From assembly GCF_014127105.1 (NCBI RefSeq), contig NZ_CP059902.1, positions 2,513,001-2,577,000 of the forward strand: DNA of 64,000 nt, in the 5' to 3' direction. Below, piece by piece: positions 58,912 through 64,000 of the stretch. The stretch's first letter is position 1. Each line of letters begins with the position of its first letter. A program made the translations under genes and the position numbers. The notes below the pieces were generated by a model. It ran no database searches and was not told where the DNA came from. It worked only from the letters and a program-made list of their open reading frames with translations. The DNA is from Devosia sp. MC521 (GTDB taxonomy: Bacteria > Pseudomonadota > Alphaproteobacteria > Rhizobiales > Devosiaceae).

Positions 58912-60057
58912 TCACAAGAGGTCCGCGCGAGCAAGATCGCGCAGCAAATGGCTCGCGCCATAGATCCAGGGTGGACAAACAGTTGAGAGATTAACCCGGT
59001 TGCGCAGTGTGCCAAGGCTTGGCGTCGAAACAGAGACAACGTCCCCAAGTTTATGGGTAAAGCCCATGCCCTGCCCGCCGCGATCCTTCACCGGGGCAAA
59101 CATCGTCCCCAGATAAAGCACAAGACCGTCTGGATATTGGTGATGTTCGCCAATCGTGGCGGCAACCAGCGATTCAGGCGTGCGCGAGATTTGCGCCATG
59201 TTGGAATGGCCATCGAGTTCAAAGCCGTCTTCGCCTTCAACCCGTAAGGCGATCTCAGCGTTTTTGACGGTGTCGAGAGTGAACTCGCCATCGAACAGGC
59301 GCACGAATGGGCCGAGCGCGGCCGAAGCATTATTGTCCTTCGCCTTGCCCAAGAGCAGCGCCGAACGTCCTTCAACGTCACGCAGATTGACGTCATTGCC
59401 CAAGGTCGCGCCGATAATCGCGCCCTTGCTGGTCACCAGCAGAGCCACTTCCGGCTCAGGATTGTTCCAGCTCGAAATCGGGTGCAGGCCAACTTCGGCA
59501 CCAAAGCCAACAGCGCTCATCGGCTGGGACTTGGTGAAAATCTCGGCATCCGGTCCAATCCCAACTTCGAGATATTGGCTCCACACGCCCTTGGCGATCA
59601 GCGCGGCCTTGACCTTCATGGCGCTGTCCGATCCCGGAACCAGTTCGCTGAGGTCTGTACCAATCAAGTCGAGAATTTCGCTACGTAGAGCATCTGCACG
59701 GCTCTTGTCGCCGCGTGCTTGCTCCTCAATCACGCGCTCAAGGAGCGACACCACAAAGGTCACCCCCGAAGCTTTCACCGACTGCAAATCAATTGGCGCG
59801 AGAAGCCGGGCGACATCATCGCGTGGGGAAGCCGCCTCCGAATTCGCGAGCACGGCCTCGACAGCACCGACAGCAGTGCCCGCCACAGTGCGCACATGCT
59901 CGGTGGCTCGCCCGCTTTCGGCAATATCGCGAACCGTAGCAAATCCCTTGGCGGTGATGTCGACGAGTTGCCCGTCCCTAACGGTCACAATGCGCGGATA
60001 TGCATATCCCGGCACCATTGCACGTCCCAACAACACTCCACCCGGAACCAAGCCCAT
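58912..60057 (-). CDS. FAH-family 2-keto-3-deoxy-pentonate dehydratase-like protein (XylX-like)
   Basis: A 381-residue protein of the fumarylacetoacetate hydrolase fold. The long form with PEPEVALLV, NDVNLRD and TLRNRVNLST fits pentonate-pathway dehydratases that turn 2-keto-3-deoxy-xylonate or arabinonate into 2-oxoglutarate semialdehyde. ATG at 60057 follows AGAGG at eight bases. It is 22 bp upstream of the ALDH gene in one operon. No sugar dehydrogenase, lactonase or sugar-acid dehydratase is near, so the earlier steps must be elsewhere. Confidence 0.82.
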   Translation of the reverse strand: MGLVPGGVLLGRAMVPGYAYPRIVTVRDGQLVDITAKGFATVRDIAESGRATEHVRTVAGTAVGAVEAVLANSEAASPRDDVARLLAPIDLQSVKASGVTFVVSLLERVIEEQARGDKSRADALRSEILDLIGTDLSELVPGSDSAMKVKAALIAKGVWSQYLEVGIGPDAEIFTKSQPMSAVGFGAEVGLHPISSWNNPEPEVALLVTSKGAIIGATLGNDVNLRDVEGRSALLLGKAKDNNASAALGPFVRLFDGEFTLDTVKNAEIALRVEGEDGFELDGHSNMAQISRTPESLVAATIGEHHQYPDGLVLYLGTMFAPVKDRGGQGMGFTHKLGDVVSVSTPSLGTLRNRVNLSTVCPPWIYGASHLLRDLARADLL

Positions 60058-60370
60058 ATTCGCAACCTCTTTTGCCTCTGGCCGCGACTGCACCGCAGCC
60101 CGCGCCCTCCCATGACGCAAGGGTATAAGTCATACTTTTCTGGAAAGGAAGGGAAAGTGGGCAACATCGCTTTGTCCAAATCGGAACAAATCCAACCCGC
60201 TTGCACCAGCGTAATCATACGCAAGACTCTTGCAAGCCTGCGCTCCTAAACCCTCGCCCCAAACGCCTATTCCTTGGCGTTAAAGTGAAACGTTCAGGCA
60301 CAGTTCATCTCTGCCGCAATACTGACGCATAGACAGGGGATTCTCCCCTGACCTCATCTAGGAGTATGAC
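60058..60370. other. Divergent intergenic region
   Basis: No gene is seen. Near the SIMPL gene a hairpin CAGGGGA-TTC-TCCCCTG (60334-60350) lies 20 bases before the start, and AACGCC/GGCGTT arms near 60270 form a weak hairpin. Promoters for both divergent units must lie here. Confidence 0.5.
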
Positions 60371-61081
60371 ATGCGTGCATTAAGCCTGATCGTTCCCTTC
60401 GCTTTGCTTGCTAGTGTTGCGCCTGCTTTTGCCGGTACCATTGCGATTGAGGGCAGCGGCCAAGTCCGCGCAGCGCCTGACATGGCAACAGTGTCGTCTG
60501 GCGTGACCACACAGGGCGCGACAGCCAAGGAAGCGCTCGACGCGAACAGCACTGCCATGACGGCGCTGATTGAAGCCCTCAAAGGCTCGGGTATCGAGGC
60601 ACGCGATATTCAGACCTCAGGCTTCTCGGTCAGCCCCAACTATGTCTATTCGGAAGAGCGTGACGCGAGCGGCTATAGTCTGCCGCCCAAGATCAATGGC
60701 TATCAGGTGGCCAACAGCGTTTCCGTCGTCGTTCGCGACCTCGAAAAGCTTGGCTCGATTCTCGATCAATCGGTCACCGTAGGCGCCAACACCGTCAATG
60801 GGATCGAGTTTTCGGTCACCGACCCATCGGAATTGCTCGATGAAGCGCGCAAGGCCGCTTTCGCCGATGCCCGCGCCAAGGCTGAGCTTTACGCACTAGC
60901 CTCTGGAACAACCCTTGGCGATATTGAGAAGATCAGCGAAAGCCGAGATTACGCCGTACCAGTCGCTTACGCCATGGCAGAACGCGCAGTCGCCGCCGAC
61001 AAGGTCCCGGTTGAGGCCGGCGAGCTGAGCTTCTCCATCACCGTCAATGTCGAATGGGACCTTGAGAACACCAAAAAGTAA
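60371..61081 (+). CDS. SIMPL-domain (DUF541) exported protein
   Basis: A 236-residue periplasmic protein. Signal peptide residues 1-21 end PAFA. The mature part is a SIMPL domain: GSGQVRAAPDMATVSSGVTTQG, GIEARDIQTSGFSVSPNYVY, NGYQVANSVSVVVRDLEKLG and ARKAAFADARAKAELYA. The family (BP26/OMP28 in Brucella) forms channel-like oligomers of unclear role. AGGAG before the ATG. The hairpin cluster downstream may end its transcript. Confidence 0.9.
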   Translation: MRALSLIVPFALLASVAPAFAGTIAIEGSGQVRAAPDMATVSSGVTTQGATAKEALDANSTAMTALIEALKGSGIEARDIQTSGFSVSPNYVYSEERDASGYSLPPKINGYQVANSVSVVVRDLEKLGSILDQSVTVGANTVNGIEFSVTDPSELLDEARKAAFADARAKAELYALASGTTLGDIEKISESRDYAVPVAYAMAERAVAADKVPVEAGELSFSITVNVEWDLENTKK

Positions 61082-61150
61082 TCGGTGGAACTCTGTCGCA
61101 CCTGCCTTGTTTTGAACAAACGGGACCCGACATAGGCACAGTTACATTCC

Positions 61151-61295
61151 GGCAGACATGTCTGCCGCGAGAACCCGGATCCCCTCCTTAGAGGGGGCTT
61201 GGGCGGTGGGGACGGAACCACCGTAGTCACTCCGTCCCCACCAACCCCTCCGAACCGGCTGGCCGGAGGCCAGCAAAAAGGCGCCAGTGGCGCCT
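61151..61295. repeat. Cluster of palindromes, possible intergenic repeat element
   Basis: Five perfect inverted repeats in 145 bases: GGCAGACA/TGTCTGCC (61151-61166), CCCCTC-CTTA-GAGGGG (61181-61196), GGTGGGGACGGA with TCCGTCCCCACC (61205-61216 and 61231-61242), GCTGGCC-GGA-GGCCAGC (61258-61274) and AGGCGCC-AGT-GGCGCCT (61279-61295), the last followed by CTTTA. It resembles dispersed RIME-like elements. No second copy was noticed in the window. Confidence 0.6.
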
Positions 61296-61358
61296 CTTTA
61301 GGAGAGGAGGCCATGAGAGCTAAGCTCGAATGGCCCGGCTCATCAAAAGCCCCCCTCC

Positions 61359-62189
61359 CTACCCCGCCAGCACCTTCCAAAGCATATTGAGCCCCACCAG
61401 CACCAGGAACACGGCGAACACGCGCTTGAGCGTCTTCTGGTCGAGCTTATGCGCCAACGTCGCGCCAAGCGGCGCACAAACGGCCCCCAAAACGCCCACC
61501 AGCACCAGCGCTACGATATTGATGTAGCCAATGCTCAGCGGCGGCAGGTTCGGCACGCCCCAGCCTGAAATCAAAAAGCCCGCGGTCCCGGACAGCGCAA
61601 TCGCAACGCCGATCGCAGCCGACGTCCCGACGGCCTTGTGCATGCTGTCCCCAAAAGCCACCAGTGTCGGCACAGTCAGCGAGCCACCGCCAATACCCAT
61701 TAACGACGAAATATAGCCGACGACAAACGCCGAAATTCGGTGTGTCAGCGACGAGCCTTTTAAGTGCCCCATAACCTTGGTTTGCAAACCAAAGATAATG
61801 TTTGCCGCGATGAGGAAGGCCATTACCGCAAAAACAATGCGCAGCACATTGGCCGAGAACAAGCCAGCCATAAGCCCACCGATGAACGTGCCAACCACGA
61901 TAAACGGAGCCCAGAGCTTGAACACATTCATATCGACCGCGCCGCGCTTATGATGCGAGCGCGCACTCATGATCCCTGTCGGTATGATAATGGCGAGCGA
62001 GGTCCCAACAGCGACGTGTTGAACGATCTCACTATCGTAACCCATCAGCAGCAGCGCGTTGGACAGCGCAGGCACGATGACCGCGCCCCCGCCAATCCCA
62101 AGCAGACCAGCGGCAATTCCGGACACAATACCGGTGGCGAGCAACCCGACAACGAACGGCCAATAGCCGATAAGTTCGCCCCAATTCAT
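61359..62189 (-). CDS. TauE/SafE-family sulfite/organosulfur exporter
   Basis: A 276-residue membrane protein with about eight helices in two repeats. GIAAGLLGIGGGAVIVPALS near residue 24 and SSLMGIGGGSLTVPTLV near residue 160 are the paired family motifs. Members move sulfite, sulfoacetate or similar anions. GGAG lies eight bases before ATG 62189. It follows the YjbQ gene by 3 bp in one operon. Confidence 0.9.
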   Translation of the reverse strand: MNWGELIGYWPFVVGLLATGIVSGIAAGLLGIGGGAVIVPALSNALLLMGYDSEIVQHVAVGTSLAIIIPTGIMSARSHHKRGAVDMNVFKLWAPFIVVGTFIGGLMAGLFSANVLRIVFAVMAFLIAANIIFGLQTKVMGHLKGSSLTHRISAFVVGYISSLMGIGGGSLTVPTLVAFGDSMHKAVGTSAAIGVAIALSGTAGFLISGWGVPNLPPLSIGYINIVALVLVGVLGAVCAPLGATLAHKLDQKTLKRVFAVFLVLVGLNMLWKVLAG

Positions 62190-62192
62190 GTG

Positions 62193-62612
62193 TTATTCTC
62201 CGATGAGGTGGAGCACGATCTCGCGCCGATGCGGTCGGCGGCGGTGCTCAAAAAGATAAATACCCTGCCAGCTTCCGAACACGGGACGCCCCTCGCTCAC
62301 CGGCACGCCGATTGAGGTCTGCGTCAGCGCGGCCTTTATGTGCGCCGGCATATCATCAGGCCCTTCAAGCGTATGGGCCAGCCAATCCATAGTCTCCGGC
62401 ACGAGGCGTTTGAAGAAACCATCAAGGTCCACTTGCACGTCCGGATCGGCATTTTCCTGGATGGGCAGAGAGCAACTGGTGTGCCGGACAAAAACTGTCA
62501 GCAGCCCCGTCGACATGCCAGTTTGCGCAACGAAACTGTTCACTGCACGAGAAAATTCGTAAAGCCCCGGCCCTTGCGTCTGAATGCTGTGACTGTGTAT
62601 CGCTTGCTGCAT
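62193..62612 (-). CDS. YjbQ/UPF0047 family protein
   Basis: A 139-residue protein. HTSCSLPIQENADPDVQVDL and the C-terminal GSWQGIYLFEHRRRPHRREI are family signatures. The fold is an enzyme-like barrel, and family members have been linked to a thiamine phosphate synthase side activity. The true role is uncertain. It is the upstream gene of the pair with the TauE/SafE gene. Confidence 0.9.
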   Translation of the reverse strand: MQQAIHSHSIQTQGPGLYEFSRAVNSFVAQTGMSTGLLTVFVRHTSCSLPIQENADPDVQVDLDGFFKRLVPETMDWLAHTLEGPDDMPAHIKAALTQTSIGVPVSEGRPVFGSWQGIYLFEHRRRPHRREIVLHLIGE

Positions 62613-62867
62613 CGCACATGCCTATCACGACGGGTTGGACTGGAGGAGCCTGACCACTGCGAAATCGTCCAGCGCCCCAATCCCGCCGCATTGTCGGATT
62701 GCTTGTGTTATCCAGAATGTCTTGAGGAACTGCCCCAACAGCCCGGCGTTAGGGGATTATTACAAGATCTCCACCTGCTCCTGGCGACTGACACTTCGTT
62801 CAGACTGGGTTCAGGCAAATAAATCGATCTTCCCGTCATAGTGTTACACACTCGAAGGAATTGACAT

Positions 62868-64000
62868 ATGAGTTTCAAGACCTGGCTCCTCACCGGGACC
62901 AGCATCGGCCTCTTGGCCGTCGCGCCGCTTCCCGCCAATGCACAGGGTGCACAACTCCAATCTGCAATCCAGTCCTACCTGCAAGCGCAGGCATCGGGCG
63001 ATGCCGCCGCTCTTGAAGCTGCACAGTCGACGTTGACCAATGAGTGTATCGTCGCGGGCTTCTCTAGCGTCGAAGAATGCTTAGCATCGGGTGGTAGCGC
63101 TCCTGCGGCCCCCGCCGTCGATAATGCCGCCGCCGAAGCTGAAGCGGCCGCTGCTGCCGAAGCAGAAGCTCAGGCTGCTGCGGAAGCAGAGGCTGCCGCC
63201 GCTCAGGCCGCAGCTGACGAGCAAGCGCGCCAGGCAGCGGAAGCCGCTGCCAATGAAGCAGCAGCACAAGCTGCTGCCGAGGCCGAAGCACGTGCCGCTG
63301 CTGAACAGCAGGCTGCCGACGAAGCCGCTGCCGCTGCAGCGCGTGAGCAGGAAGAAGCCGCAGCCCGCGCTGAAGCTGAGGCTGCCGCACAGGCTCAGGC
63401 CGAAGCTGACGCCGCCGCTGCAGCTCAGGCAGAACAGGCCGCTCCTGTTGAACAGCCTGCCGTAGAGCAACCCGCCCCAGCCCCTGAGGCAACCCCTGAG
63501 GCTGCACCCGCTCCAGAGCCAACCCCTGCCCCTGTGGCACAGGTAGCCCCAGAAGCCGCACCAGCTCCAGCACCAGAAGCTGCGCCAGCACCCGAAGTCG
63601 CGCCTGCGCCTGCTCCAGAAGCGGTGCCAGTAGCACCGGGCGTTGACTATCAGGCAGAGTTGACCCGTCTCGTCACCGACTACGAAACAGCTATTTCCGA
63701 TCTACTGAACGGCGCCAATGCAGACGAAGTGAACCAGCGTCTCGCAGCCATCCGTGCAGAAATCTCCGACCTCTGCGCCGCTCAGGGCAATGGTGATGTC
63801 ACCTCCTGCCTCGCCGCCTTTGGCTTGGCACTGCCAGAAGTGCCTGGAATTGCCGCTCAACCTCCAGTGGAACAGCCTGTCGAACAGCCTGTAGTCGCGC
63901 CAGAAGTGCCAGTTGAACAGCCTACGCCTGTCGAGGAAACCACCTCTGATGGTCAGACTGCAGAACCGATCACGGAACTGCCAGCTGGCATCGAAGCCGA
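62868..64000 (+). CDS. Ala/Glu/Pro-rich exported protein (partial, runs off the window)
   Basis: Open from ATG 62868 (AAGGA eight bases upstream) to the window end, 377 complete codons. Signal peptide residues 1-25 end ANAQ. A short domain with two cysteines (NECIVAGFSSVEECLASGG) is followed by an Ala/Glu/Gln-rich helical stretch (about residues 75-195), then a Pro/Ala/Glu-rich stretch (to about 255), then a second copy of the Cys-containing type of domain (ISDLCAAQGNGDVTSCLAAFG). A further Pro/Val/Glu linker runs to the edge. This layout often precedes an OmpA-like peptidoglycan-binding domain, but that part, if present, is outside the window. Confidence 0.85.
   Translation, partial: MSFKTWLLTGTSIGLLAVAPLPANAQGAQLQSAIQSYLQAQASGDAAALEAAQSTLTNECIVAGFSSVEECLASGGSAPAAPAVDNAAAEAEAAAAAEAEAQAAAEAEAAAAQAAADEQARQAAEAAANEAAAQAAAEAEARAAAEQQAADEAAAAAAREQEEAAARAEAEAAAQAQAEADAAAAAQAEQAAPVEQPAVEQPAPAPEATPEAAPAPEPTPAPVAQVAPEAAPAPAPEAAPAPEVAPAPAPEAVPVAPGVDYQAELTRLVTDYETAISDLLNGANADEVNQRLAAIRAEISDLCAAQGNGDVTSCLAAFGLALPEVPGIAAQPPVEQPVEQPVVAPEVPVEQPTPVEETTSDGQTAEPITELPAGIEA

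Noticed and set aside
63064-63636. 190-codon minus-strand open frame rich in Leu, Gln and Arg
   Set aside because: It is the mirror of the Ala/Glu/Pro-rich repeat gene on the plus strand; composition follows from the repeats and no ribosome site or family is seen.

Overview
The window is chromosomal DNA from an alphaproteobacterium. The closest fit is Hyphomicrobiales (Rhizobiales), possibly Devosia or a relative; this is inferred from gene content and style, not from a marker gene. Pointers are the alphaproteobacterial PstC/PstA with long N-terminal extensions, a fused MrpA/B subunit, an NAD-type glutamate dehydrogenase, a xylX/xylA-like pair, UUCG-capped terminators and moderately high GC. 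No insertion sequence, prophage, CRISPR array or rRNA was seen. One tRNA with a CAU anticodon is present.

Layout. 1-6 kb: the tail of an unknown gene, a TPR-GGDEF diguanylate cyclase, a lone FdhF/YdeP-type molybdopterin oxidoreductase, a secreted glycine-rich protein with a short collagen-like tract, and a small exported protein, the last four all on the minus strand. 6.1-16.1 kb: a complete urease operon (ureD, A, J, B, C, E, F, G) interleaved with genes of no known urease role: a 139-aa orphan, a TPR-methyltransferase, a MliC-like lysozyme-inhibitor protein, two tandem paralogous membrane proteins, a DUF3995-like protein and a GNAT acetyltransferase. 16.1-27.3 kb: a tightly overlapping minus-strand glycogen operon (glgP, glgB, glgC, glgA, pgm, glgX). 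Its last stop codon overlaps the last stop codon of the converging urease operon. 27.4-35.3 kb: a KefB/C-type antiporter, a nucleoside hydrolase, an ABC-F ATPase, a LysE exporter, the tRNA, two hypothetical genes and a PfkB sugar kinase.

35.3-40.3 kb: a 690-bp gene-poor stretch with a strongly foldable element, then glutamate dehydrogenase, then a molybdopterin-fold secreted protein followed by a membrane GGDEF-EAL protein. Both of the last two appear to carry single-base frameshifts in short homopolymers. 40.5-46.5 kb: a six-gene Mrp Na+/H+ antiporter operon (AB fused, C to G), then a convergent TM2-domain gene and a divergent IclR-type regulator. 47.7-54.1 kb: the phosphate regulon pstSCAB-phoU-phoB behind several Pho-box-like repeats, without phoR. 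54.3-64 kb: an autotransporter, a split YdcZ-type transporter pair, a xylX/xylA-like pair for the end of the oxidative pentose (Weimberg) route, a SIMPL-domain protein, a cluster of palindromes, a TauE/SafE exporter with YjbQ, and the start of an Ala/Glu/Pro-rich secreted protein that runs off the end.

Most of this is housekeeping and nutrient physiology (urea and ammonia, glycogen storage, phosphate, ion homeostasis). No convincing new defence or mobile system was seen. The items most worth a second look are the extra genes inside the urease operon, the foldable element upstream of glutamate dehydrogenase, the paired frameshifts at 37.5 and 39.4 kb, the phased AATTCA boxes at 5.44 kb, and the palindrome cluster at 61.2 kb.
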